From positions 1 to 46,508 of the forward strand of contig NZ_AUIB01000012.1 of assembly GCF_000423485.1 (NCBI RefSeq): a stretch of DNA of 46,508 nucleotides, in the 5' to 3' direction. The position numbers were made by a program, and so were the translations under genes. The number at the start of each line of letters is the position of its first letter. Position 1 is the stretch's first letter. This document shows positions 7,609 to 14,979 of this stretch, one piece after another. Origin of the DNA: Propionimicrobium lymphophilum DSM 4903. GTDB taxonomy: Bacteria; Actinomycetota; Actinomycetes; Propionibacteriales; Propionibacteriaceae. The notes beneath the pieces were generated by a model. The model saw only the letters and a list, made by a program, of their open reading frames with translations. It did not search any database and was not told the DNA's origin.

Positions 7609-9353
7609 ATCAACTATTGCTGCCACGCTTTAAGCGTTTGATGGAACCCGCCTCGTGGCGAGACCTCTCGGTCGGTCAAGCGTGGGGTGCGGTCTCAGGA
7701 CTGTGTCACGGCTTTGCCCTGCTGACTCTGCTTCCCGCAGCAAGTGCCCTAGCAACCGGAATGCCGGTGTGGGGGTTATCGTTTTGGGGCTGGCTCATCG
7801 CCTTGGCGGTAATCGCGCTGCTGGGCGTGGGCACGGAGTTTTATGGCATGCGCACCGGCTATATCGGCGCGCTCGGGTTCATTCACGACGTACACCAGGC
7901 AGTAGGTAACAAGGTAGCCCGCCTACCGTTGGGAGTGTTTGATTCGGGTAGTTCTGGACGGCTGTCGCGCATGGTCACCCAGGAAATGATGAACTTGGGC
8001 GAGTCGGCGGCACATTTCATTTTTTCCCTCGTCCAAAAACTCTCAGCCGTGCTGGTGATCACTGTGGGCACGTGGTTCTGGGATTGGCGGCTGGGACTGA
8101 CCTTGACGATCGCCTTCCCGATCATGCTCGCCTTCCTTCATATCTCCCGTGTGCTTCTCGATAAGGGCAAACAGGTTTCCGAACCAGCAGAATCGGAGCT
8201 GGCTGCTCGCATGGTCGAATTCGCCACCTGCCAAGGCGCGCTGCGCTCCTGCCATGTCGCCGACGACTACCCGGCCCTTGATCGGGCATTCAAACAGGCT
8301 GACCGCAAAAGCCGCAAAGCATTGTGGATCGAAACATTAGCGAACCTGATAAACGGAATGTTCGTCCAAGCCCTTGTCGTGGTAATGATTTGGCTGACCG
8401 CCCAACTCGCCCTCGGTGGGCAGATGAATGCGTTGAACGCTGTGGTCACCATCGGCATGTGCCTGCGGTTCACCACCATGCTCCAAGACATCGGTGGCTG
8501 CATGACCGGGCTGGAAGAACGCCGCCAGCAGATGAATCACGTCGACAAGGTCATGGACGCTCCCGAATTGTCCGAACCCGATGTCTCCACACCGGTGAGC
8601 GCTCCTGGTGATGTTCGTTTCGAGGACGTCGCCTTCGGCTACGATCCGGACACCTCGGTTCTCCGTGATATTTCCTTCCATGTCCCGCAAGGCGGCATGT
8701 GTGCCCTGGTTGGCCCTTCCGGCTGCGGAAAAACCACAATCGCGAGGTTGGTTGCACGTTTCTGGGATGTGCAGTCCGGCAGCGTACGCGTTGGCGGGGT
8801 TGATGTGCGCGAGCAGACCACCGAAGATTTGATGCGCCAGATATCCCTGGTCTTCCAAGACGTCTACTTATTCAATGACACGCTCGAGGCCAACATTCGC
8901 CTTGGCAACCCAGAAGCTACCGATGAAGAAATCAGGTGGGCCGCTGACCTGTCGGGCGTGACGGAAATCGTCAACCGGCTCCCAGACGGCTGGAATTCAT
9001 TGGCGGGTGCTGGCGGGCGCGCACTGTCAGGTGGGGAACGCCAACGAGTGTCCATCGCTCGCGCCTTGGTGAAGAAAGCCCCAATTGTGCTGTTTGACGA
9101 GGCCACCAGCGCGTTGGATGCGGAAAATGAAGCCAACATTGTTGCGGCGATGAACGAGCTACGCAAGCACTCCACATTGATCGTGATCGCCCACAAACTT
9201 GAAACCATTCGCCAAGCTGACCAAATCATTGTGCTCTCCCACAGTGGGCGTATCGCCCAGCGCGGGTGCCACGACGAGCTGGTCAACCAGCCAGGTCAAT
9301 ACCGCGATTTCTGGCAAGAGCGCATCAACGCCGCCGGATGGCAACTCGTCTAA
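7605..9353 (+). CDS. ABC half transporter 2 (IrtB/YbtQ-like, membrane domain plus ATPase)
   Basis: A 582-residue partner of the preceding protein with the same layout: membrane helices to about residue 310, then Walker A GPSGCGKT (370-377), a canonical LSGGE signature (474-478), and Walker B with D498-E499 followed by the standard ATSALD D-loop. The canonical sites here complement the degenerate ones in subunit 1, as in heterodimeric ABC systems with one fully active site. ATG 7605 is preferred over the upstream start at 7587 because GAGGAG (7591-7596) lies eight bases before it and ATG overlaps the previous stop. Substrate is inferred from context to be an iron chelate or heme. Confidence 0.85.
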   Translation: MNQLLLPRFKRLMEPASWRDLSVGQAWGAVSGLCHGFALLTLLPAASALATGMPVWGLSFWGWLIALAVIALLGVGTEFYGMRTGYIGALGFIHDVHQAVGNKVARLPLGVFDSGSSGRLSRMVTQEMMNLGESAAHFIFSLVQKLSAVLVITVGTWFWDWRLGLTLTIAFPIMLAFLHISRVLLDKGKQVSEPAESELAARMVEFATCQGALRSCHVADDYPALDRAFKQADRKSRKALWIETLANLINGMFVQALVVVMIWLTAQLALGGQMNALNAVVTIGMCLRFTTMLQDIGGCMTGLEERRQQMNHVDKVMDAPELSEPDVSTPVSAPGDVRFEDVAFGYDPDTSVLRDISFHVPQGGMCALVGPSGCGKTTIARLVARFWDVQSGSVRVGGVDVREQTTEDLMRQISLVFQDVYLFNDTLEANIRLGNPEATDEEIRWAADLSGVTEIVNRLPDGWNSLAGAGGRALSGGERQRVSIARALVKKAPIVLFDEATSALDAENEANIVAAMNELRKHSTLIVIAHKLETIRQADQIIVLSHSGRIAQRGCHDELVNQPGQYRDFWQERINAAGWQLV

Positions 9354-9389
9354 ATCACAGCACTGTTCACAATCATGAAAGGAATAACT

Positions 9390-9986
9390 ATGTCCACACC
9401 CACGTCCTCGCGCCTAAACACGCGCGACTTCATCAATATCGGCGTCTTCACCGCTTTGATGTTCGTCATCGTGTTTGCATTCGGAATGCTCGGGTTCATT
9501 CCGGCTGCCATGTATGCCGGTTTCTTACTCTCCATTCTCGTCAACGGCACCGTGTTCGCGCTGTTTACTGCCCGCACTCCGAAGATGGGGGCATTGACCA
9601 TCATGCTGATCCTCGTCGAAGCCCTCTTCTTCGTAACGGGTCACTGGGTGGGAGGAATCGCGATCGCCGCTGTGTTCGGCCTGCTCGCTGACTTGGTGAT
9701 CACCAAGGGGCCGAAGAACGTGAAAGTTCGCGTCCCGCTGGCATACGCACTGTTTATCCTGCCGATCTACGTGTCACCGTGGATTCCGCTATTTATGAAC
9801 CAAGACGCATATATGTCGCAGATCGCCGAACGAATGGGTGCTGAGTATGCCGCGAAGATGGCCCAGGTAGTCACTATCCCGATTCTGTTGGGCTTCTTCG
9901 TCGTGATGCTCATCGTTGGCTGGCTCGCTGGCCTGTTGGGAACCCGGGTGGCGCGCAAACACTTTGAACGGGCCGGTCTTGTCTAA
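9390..9986 (+). CDS. ECF transporter S component, MptD/Trep_Strep family
   Basis: A 198-residue integral membrane protein with five or six hydrophobic segments, starting with NTRDFINIGVFTALMFVIVF, typical of the putative substrate-binding S subunits called MptD or Trep_Strep. It would bind the substrate and dock onto the T/A module encoded next. ATG 9390 is used because AAGGA at 9379-9383 lies six bases before it; ATG 9375 would place that site inside the gene. The gene follows subunit 2 after 36 bases and its end overlaps the T gene. Substrate specificity of this S family is not established to my knowledge; the iron box argues for an iron compound. Confidence 0.82.
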   Translation: MSTPTSSRLNTRDFINIGVFTALMFVIVFAFGMLGFIPAAMYAGFLLSILVNGTVFALFTARTPKMGALTIMLILVEALFFVTGHWVGGIAIAAVFGLLADLVITKGPKNVKVRVPLAYALFILPIYVSPWIPLFMNQDAYMSQIAERMGAEYAAKMAQVVTIPILLGFFVVMLIVGWLAGLLGTRVARKHFERAGLV

Positions 9987-10665
9987 ACTTCCCGACCCGC
10001 GCACGATTATCGCAGCGCTCGTCATCGTCTCCACCACGATCTACAGTGCCTACTCGCCGTGGTTCGTGTGTACTCTAGGCGGATTCGCCGCCGTGATGCT
10101 GGGGAGCGCTACGATCAACCCCAACACGCTCGTGCGCCCCAGCTGGGTGGCCGTCTACCTGGCCACGTTTGCGGCTCTCGGCACACTCGTCTTCGTGATA
10201 CCACTGGTGTGGAAGTCAACGGCCAGCGCGTTCCTCGTGCTGTTTTTGCAGTGGATGTGGCGATTCAGTGTCAGCGCAGGAATGGGAGCCTACGCGATCG
10301 GCGTGATCCGACCTGCCACCTTGCAAAAAGCACTCGCCAGCTCACGAATCCCGACCTGTTTCACGATCCCGATCTCAGTCGCGTTACGTGTGCTGCCCGT
10401 GATCGGCCACGAGGTTAAAGCGATCTCAGATGCCATGAAACTACGCGGCATGTCCGCGCTCTCACTGCGTTCGGCCCAGTACTTCACAATCCCGCTGCTA
10501 TCGACCGTGGTACGCAGCGGGGACGAACTGGCATCGGCCGCCCTCGTGCGCGGACTGGGCGGAACCGCAAAGCCCACCTCAGTCACGATCGTGAAATTCC
10601 GTGTGATCGACGCGGTCATTCTGCTCATCGTTATCGGCTTCGCGATATGGAGAATCGTCCTATGA
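9979..10665 (+). CDS. ECF transporter T component (CbiQ/EcfT-like)
   Basis: Transmembrane coupling subunit of about 228 residues. Two Ala...Arg-Gly coupling motifs that contact the ATPases are visible as AMKLRGMS and AALVRGLGG in the second half, and four or five membrane segments precede and follow them. The start is uncertain: TTG 9979 (protein SKLPDPRTIIAA after the initiator) overlaps the S gene by eight bases and fits the family's short N-terminus, but its ribosome site is weak. The ATG at 9916 would overlap the S gene by 71 bases and encode a Cys/Trp-rich stretch unlike the family. The stop overlaps the next ATG (ATGA). Confidence 0.82.
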   Translation: MSKLPDPRTIIAALVIVSTTIYSAYSPWFVCTLGGFAAVMLGSATINPNTLVRPSWVAVYLATFAALGTLVFVIPLVWKSTASAFLVLFLQWMWRFSVSAGMGAYAIGVIRPATLQKALASSRIPTCFTIPISVALRVLPVIGHEVKAISDAMKLRGMSALSLRSAQYFTIPLLSTVVRSGDELASAALVRGLGGTAKPTSVTIVKFRVIDAVILLIVIGFAIWRIVL

Positions 10666-12053
10666 CAACAGCCCAAGCAACTGGGGTCACCTTCACCTAT
10701 CGGGGAGCAGACCACCCCTCAATCAATGACGCAACCATCACCATCACACCTGGAACCGTCACCTTGCTGTGTGGCGCGTCAGGGTCGGGGAAAACCACCG
10801 CGCTACGGCTGTTTAACGGGCTCATCCCGCACTTTCACGACGGCGACCTCACCGGAAGCGTCACAGTCGACGACATTGACGTGGCACGAGTAGATCTATC
10901 AGAGCTTGCCCACCACTGTTCGACAGTGTTTCAAAACCCGCGCACCCAGTTCTACACCACCCACGTGCGCCAAGAACTCGCCTTCGGCCCAGAAAACCTC
11001 GGCCGCGACCCGCAGGAGATCTGTGCCCGCATTGACGAGGTTGCAGCCGAGTTAGGTATCGCCGACCTGCTGGAATCCCGCGTCACACAACTATCAGGCG
11101 GACAGATGCAACGCGTGGCCTGCGCCGTCGCCATGTGCAACAACACGTCGCTGATCGTGTTCGACGAACCGACCGCGAACCTGTCAGCTGACGTTATCGA
11201 CCAACTCGCCACACTCATCGCCAGGCTCAAAGCAGACGGACACACCATCATCATTGCTGAACACCGGCTAAGTTTCCTTTCCGAGATTGCTGACCGTGTC
11301 TACTGCTTCGACAAAGGCAACATCGCCCTCACCGCAACCGGAGAGGAGTTTTATGCCATGCCAGATGAGGAGCGTAAACAGCTTGGGCTGCGATCCCTAG
11401 TGACTGTGCCTATGCCACAACTTCCGGAACCGGCAGGAGATGGGCTTGAGATTGACAACCTCACCTTCGCCTACCGCCACGGAAACCCGGTTCTCAACAT
11501 CGGCCATCTGCTCTTCCCGGCAGGGAAAATCACCGCACTGTTAGGCCCGTGCGGGTCAGGAAAATCAACACTGGCACGCATCATCTGCGGACTCGAAAAA
11601 GCCAAAGGTGCATCCATCACACTCAATGGGCAAAAATTCGCCAGCCGGGACGCATACCTTGTCATGCAAGACCCCACCCGGCAGCTATTCTCAGACACAG
11701 TCATTGACGAAGTTACGCTCGGGGCAACCAGAGTCGAAAAACAACACATCGACGCCCACGCGATCCTTAAAGAACTCGACCTCACCGACCACGAGTCCGA
11801 TCATCCGCAAGCGCTGTCTGGTGGGCAACGCCAACGCCTTGTCATCGCCACAGCACTTGCTGCGAACAAGAAGGTCTACATTTTCGACGAGCCGACATCA
11901 GGTGTGGGCTACAAGCACCTCGTCGCGATCTCACAAGTGATGCGCAAACTCGCTGATACCGGTGCCGTCGTCATCGTCATCACCCACGACGCTGAACTCG
12001 TTACCGAGGTCGCCGACCATAGCGTCCGCCTCGACCAAATCAACGCCTGCTAA
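10662..12053 (+). CDS. ECF transporter A component, double ATPase (EcfA/EcfA' fusion)
   Basis: A 463-residue protein with two ABC ATPase domains in tandem, powering the ECF module. Domain 1 has Walker A GASGSGKT (38-45), LSGGQ (144-148) and FDEP (167-170). Domain 2 has GPCGSGKS (295-302), LSGGQ (385-389) and FDEP (408-411). All key motifs are intact in both. The fusion replaces the two separate ATPases of many ECF systems. ATG 10662 is chosen because GGAG (10649-10652) lies nine bases upstream and ATG overlaps the T-gene stop. This is the last gene of the putative iron operon; no clear hairpin terminator follows. Confidence 0.88.
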   Translation: MTTAQATGVTFTYRGADHPSINDATITITPGTVTLLCGASGSGKTTALRLFNGLIPHFHDGDLTGSVTVDDIDVARVDLSELAHHCSTVFQNPRTQFYTTHVRQELAFGPENLGRDPQEICARIDEVAAELGIADLLESRVTQLSGGQMQRVACAVAMCNNTSLIVFDEPTANLSADVIDQLATLIARLKADGHTIIIAEHRLSFLSEIADRVYCFDKGNIALTATGEEFYAMPDEERKQLGLRSLVTVPMPQLPEPAGDGLEIDNLTFAYRHGNPVLNIGHLLFPAGKITALLGPCGSGKSTLARIICGLEKAKGASITLNGQKFASRDAYLVMQDPTRQLFSDTVIDEVTLGATRVEKQHIDAHAILKELDLTDHESDHPQALSGGQRQRLVIATALAANKKVYIFDEPTSGVGYKHLVAISQVMRKLADTGAVVIVITHDAELVTEVADHSVRLDQINAC

Positions 12054-12176
12054 CGCAAACGCTCGCTCAGTCGAAAGAGAGGAAAGCGTTTCTGCAGGTC
12101 GGGGCAAACGCGCTATACACTCGCTAACGCAAGCGATTTTCTTGACCCCCTTGGGGCGTACGCGCTAACGCAAACG
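12049..12176. repeat. Three copies of GCTAACGCAA(A/G)CG after the transport operon
   Basis: Near-identical 13-base units lie at 12049-12061, 12123-12135 and 12164-12176, the first overlapping the stop of the ECF ATPase. Between the second and third is a short CCCCC/GGGG palindrome. The stretch sits between the operon and the 3' end of tRNA-Gly. It could be a scar at an island edge, a protein-binding array or chance; no other copy was noticed in the window. Confidence 0.5.
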
Positions 12177-12202
12177 TCTACTTATCATTTTCGACGTCAT
12201 AG

Positions 12203-12276
12203 TGGAGCGGATGACGGGAATCGAACCCGCGTAATCTGCTTGGAAGGCAGAGGCTCTACCATTGAGCTACATCCGC
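12203..12276 (-). tRNA. tRNA-Gly (TCC), CCA encoded
   Basis: The minus strand gives a full cloverleaf: acceptor GCGGATG pairs with CATCCGC, the D arm carries AATGGTA, the anticodon loop CTTCCAA has anticodon TCC, the T loop is TTCGATTC, and an encoded CCA lies at 12203-12205. Its 3' end faces the mobile/iron region, a common position for integrated islands. A possible -10 TAATGT reads on the minus strand at 12288-12293. Confidence 0.95.
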
Positions 12277-12343
12277 GATGCGTTACAACATTACACAGGT
12301 CGGCCAGTTTTTGCTAACTGACAACACGCGACACGCGCGAACT

Positions 12344-12370
12344 TTGCAGATTTAATTTTTACAGTAGACT
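12344..12370 (+). promoter_or_regulatory. Probable promoter of tRNA-Pro
   Basis: TTGCAG (12344-12349) and TAGACT (12365-12370) are spaced 15 bases apart in an AT-rich stretch, 29 bases before the mature tRNA-Pro. Shifting the -35 one base left gives TTTGCA with a 16-base spacer. Confidence 0.5.
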
Positions 12371-12399
12371 ATTGCGGTGCGGTCAAGTGATTGGTTGTC

Positions 12400-12472
12400 C
12401 GGGGCGTAGCGTAGTGGCTAGCGCGCCTGCTTTGGGAGCAGGAGATCGCGGGTTCGAGTCCCGCCGCCCCGA
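12400..12472 (+). tRNA. tRNA-Pro (TGG)
   Basis: Acceptor CGGGGCG pairs with CGCCCCG. The anticodon stem CCTGC/GCAGG holds loop TTTGGGA with anticodon TGG. The T arm GCGGG/CCCGC has loop TTCGAGT, and the discriminator is A. CCA is not encoded (CTA follows). The gene is complete and divergent from tRNA-Gly. Confidence 0.95.
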
Positions 12473-13367
12473 CTAGCGGTTTTAGGTTTTACGTGGTTTG
12501 ACTAGGCATTTTAATCTAGCGTTTCGTGTGTCTGCGTGATGTTTGGCGTTTTTACCGGGTAAAAGAATTCCCCGCGTAAAACGAGGGTGCGCGGCAAAAT
12601 TTCTTTACCCGTTTTTACCGCAAAAAAGTGTTATTGGAGACGTCTGGTGGGGACGTGGTTTGCTCATCTAGTAATAGATTCCACGTCTATGATCAGGTGC
12701 TACTTGATGGAATCTATCTCGCCTACAGATGGTGCTTAATCACCGCTACCAATTGGGAAAAGATTATCGCTTGGCAATGGTGCCAGCGGGAAAACTCTGC
12801 CGCCTACCAAGCATTAATGAATCGGCTACCGGCCCCAGGGGGGGGGCAGATTGAGCATCGCAAAAGCGTTGGAAATCTGCTGGTCAAAAAAGCCGCTTCC
12901 AGCCGCCAACGCCCCGATCGGCCCGACAGGCTACGACACAGCCATCGACCATGACACCGCCTATCAAGACGGTTCGCTACACATTCGCAAAGTCTGGGCC
13001 AGACGATAAAACAAGCCGCGACACGCCCGGCAGGGCACCACATTTGGCCACTTACCCGCTCTTTGAGTGGGCCAATGCAAGTATTCGCCTAATTTTAAAA
13101 AGGCGGAAATGTAGGCTAATAAACCGCAAAAGGGTTTGTAGGTTTAATTGAAAAAAATGGCGGGTTATTAACCTAAAAGATGCTAGGAAAAATCACCTAG
13201 CGGCACATGCACATGCGCTTGTAAGCACCCAGGGCTGTGTCGGTGAATACGAATGTCGCGATGTTCCTAGCCGTGTCGAATTTGATAGGTCAGGTTAGCT
13301 CAAATAAACAAAATCAGCGCGGTTGCGGGGTAATGCGGTTAAGACAGTAGATATTGCTCTTTTTCGT
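12473..13367. other. Gene-poor stretch with mobile-element debris
   Basis: No intact gene is supported in these 895 bases. It holds an inverted repeat (CGGGTAAAAGAATT at 12556-12569 against AAATTTCTTTACCCG at 12597-12611), the IS1249-like fragment, a bulged hairpin TTGGCCACT/AGTGGGCCAA at 13044-13052 and 13066-13075, and a CGCCT/AGGCG hairpin near 13087-13108. The last 300 bases before the TRIC gene are AT-rich with scattered stops. It looks like decayed insertion-sequence or island-border DNA. Confidence 0.6.
12628..12890 (+). pseudogene. Broken IS1249-family transposase fragment
   Basis: The frame encodes a stretch with DQVLLDGIYLAYRWCLITA and AWQWCQRENSAAYQALMNRL, the central part of IS1249-type transposases around the first catalytic Asp (LLDGIYL). 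The zinc-binding N-terminus and the whole C-terminus are missing. At a run of nine G (12838-12846) the frame changes: one G fewer would continue as GRLSIAKALEICWS, which fits the family's DGG...KAL..CWP region. After about 12890 similarity stops. The remnant is therefore truncated at both ends and frameshifted, and surely inactive. Confidence 0.7.
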
Positions 13368-14099
13368 CTAACAGTCGTCTGGTTTGGATTGTTTACGTTT
13401 AGGAAGTTTGCCAAGAACATAGCCCTCTGGCGGGACAATTCGTTCCCTAAACTTCCAAAATCTTGACCGTCTAGTGCGGGGGGGGGTAGGGGCGTCCTGA
13501 TATTTGAAATGAGGAAGCGAGAGACGAAAATAAATAGCTAATAATCTCAGACCGACAACGGTGATGATTGTGGCCAGCGCGGTTATCTCGTCGCTAAAAT
13601 TTTGCGTTTCAAAAATGTAGTAAACGCCAACGCCCATTGGGAGAATGGAGGCATAAATCTCTTTTCTGAAAACGAGTGGAATTCTAGTGCAAAATAAGTC
13701 TCGTAGAACTCCGCCCATGATTCCGGTAATTGTTGCGCCCACTAAAGCGATTATGGCGCCGTGGCCCATTTCAAGCGCGACGCGAATACCGAAAACGGTA
13801 AAAACTCCCAATCCGACAGCATCAAGAACCAAGAAAAGCACTCGGAAATGTTTCATGATTCCAGAGATTGAAACTGTGATAATTGCTGCGGCGGAAACTA
13901 TCAATAGATATTCGGGGTGTCTAACCCAAGTTAGTGGGTAGTGGCCAAGTAGAACGTCCCTAACCGAACCTCCGCCTAGGGCGGTAATAATCGCAATCAT
14001 TATGACGCCGAAAAGATCCATTTTTTGACGACCCGCTGCAAGCGCGCCAGTCATACCCTCCGACGTGATTCCGATTATGAATAGAACGGTCAGGAACAT
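13368..14099 (-). CDS. TRIC-type cation channel / UPF0126 (YicG-like) membrane protein
   Basis: A 243-residue membrane protein with two similar halves of three helices each. The Gly-rich motifs ALGGGSVRDVLLG (about residues 40-52) and GIMGGVLRDLF (about 125-135) mark the trimeric intracellular cation channel family, members of which conduct K+. The C-terminal tail after about residue 205 is basic and Pro/Arg-rich and lies in the cytoplasm or at the surface. That tail contains a run of nine C in the coding strand (plus-strand G at 13478-13486), which encodes part of APTPPRTRR and could slip. The gene follows the HAD gene by 44 bases on the same strand and may share its transcript. Confidence 0.88.
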   Translation of the reverse strand: MFLTVLFIIGITSEGMTGALAAGRQKMDLFGVIMIAIITALGGGSVRDVLLGHYPLTWVRHPEYLLIVSAAAIITVSISGIMKHFRVLFLVLDAVGLGVFTVFGIRVALEMGHGAIIALVGATITGIMGGVLRDLFCTRIPLVFRKEIYASILPMGVGVYYIFETQNFSDEITALATIITVVGLRLLAIYFRLSLPHFKYQDAPTPPRTRRSRFWKFRERIVPPEGYVLGKLPKRKQSKPDDC

Positions 14100-14143
14100 T
14101 CCAACTCTTTCTAGGGCAGCTTTCTTGGTTCATCAGATGGTCG

Positions 14144-14797
14144 TTAAAGCTCCTTTGCCAATTCAGCTAAGCTGACCTTTCGCAAGTCCACAAAGTTCGC
14201 TCCGGACGCCTTCGCGGCGGCGACTCCTGTTGGAGAATCCTCAAAAATCAACGAGTTTAGGATGTCAACGCCAAGTTTCTTGGCACCAAGAAGATACGGC
14301 TCGGGACTTGGTTTGCCCTTTGCATGGTCTTCTGCGCTTACCGTCTGCTCGAAGGGGAAATAGCCCAGTTCTCGGACCATAACTTTTTCGAGAGCCTCCA
14401 CCATCGAAGCCGGGGAAGCGGTTACAAGTGCCTGTTTGGTGCCTGATTCGTGCACAGCCTTTAGAACTTCGCCGGCCCCAGGCATCAGTTGCGCGTCGGT
14501 CCTGAAATGGCGTTCAACGTGTTCTACAACGGAAGTGAATAGTTCTTGCCAGCCTGGATCCTTTCCGCCACCTCGTGCAACAGCGGCAGAGAGCGCCTTG
14601 CCGTGATCTTGTTTGTTGGCTCCAGTTATGCGCTTGACGTCGTCGTCTTGCCAAATCCCGCCGTTCTCTTCCACAACCTGCCTAGAGGCGCGAGTCCACT
14701 CTGGCTCGGAATCGATGACGGTGCCGTCCATGTCCCAGAGGATTGCTTCAGGTGCTTGTGTTAATCCGCAAACGCTAAACATCTTCTCAATTCTCAT
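14144..14797 (-). CDS. HAD-superfamily hydrolase, phosphoglucomutase/phosphatase-like
   Basis: A 217-residue haloacid-dehalogenase-type protein. Motif I is DMDGTVID with nucleophile D22 and acid D24; motif II is the VTAS segment (ALVTASPASM); the catalytic Lys is in the DHAKGKPSPEPYLLGAKKLG region; and motif IV is FEDSPTG. The helical cap after motif I is typical of beta-phosphoglucomutase-like phosphatases acting on small phosphorylated metabolites. The exact substrate cannot be told. The start may be 14797, or the internal ATG five codons later; neither has a well-spaced ribosome site. Confidence 0.85.
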   Translation of the reverse strand: MRIEKMFSVCGLTQAPEAILWDMDGTVIDSEPEWTRASRQVVEENGGIWQDDDVKRITGANKQDHGKALSAAVARGGGKDPGWQELFTSVVEHVERHFRTDAQLMPGAGEVLKAVHESGTKQALVTASPASMVEALEKVMVRELGYFPFEQTVSAEDHAKGKPSPEPYLLGAKKLGVDILNSLIFEDSPTGVAAAKASGANFVDLRKVSLAELAKEL

Positions 14798-14871
14798 GGC
14801 TCCATCATGTCAGATGCTGTCGAATGTGGGTCTAAAGTACCTTGAGGAAATTACCTGTTAAAGTAACCTGC

Positions 14872-14934
14872 ATGCACGTGGATACTGCTACTTGCCAGCC
14901 CCGCACTTGCGGCTGGTTTCGATGGTGCGCTTAA
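14872..14934 (+). CDS. trpL: Candidate trp leader peptide (20 residues, two Trp)
   Basis: ATG 14872 opens a 20-codon frame that ends at TAA 14932, 45 bases before trpE. The peptide ends ...CGWFRWCA, with Trp at positions 15 and 18 and three Cys. Two Trp codons among 20, right before the first gene of tryptophan synthesis, is the classic sign of a ribosome-sensing leader. There is no clear ribosome site; a TAAAGT at 14859-14864 could be a -10 for a leaderless transcript. Chance cannot be excluded for so short a frame. Confidence 0.55.
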   Translation: MHVDTATCQPRTCGWFRWCA

Positions 14935-14955
14935 TAATTTTCTTTTTGCCTCAAG
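14895..14955 (+). promoter_or_regulatory. Candidate transcription attenuator of trpE
   Basis: Two mutually exclusive pairings are visible. CCAGCC (14895-14900) pairs with GGCTGG (14911-14916), which contains the first Trp codon. CGCAC (14902-14906) pairs with GTGCG (14925-14929) just ahead of a T-rich run from 14932. A ribosome stalled at the Trp codons would block both pairings, while free passage would let one or the other form. The second stem is only five pairs, so the terminator is weak; this is a proposal. Confidence 0.4.
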
Positions 14956-14979
14956 ATTAAATTTATTTTTAGGATTATT

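Noticed and set aside
9916-9978. Longer N-terminus for the ECF T subunit
   Set aside because: It would overlap the S-subunit gene by 71 bases and adds residues unlike the family; the overlap with the S frame explains the open stretch.
12951-13151. 66-codon frame after the transposase remnant
   Set aside because: Amino-acid composition and lack of ribosome site look random; it partly overlaps a better frame and crosses a hairpin.
13290-13308. Second iron-box-like sequence TCAGGTTAGCTCAAATAAA
   Set aside because: Only 13 of 19 positions fit the DtxR consensus and it lies downstream of the TRIC gene, with no promoter or start nearby.
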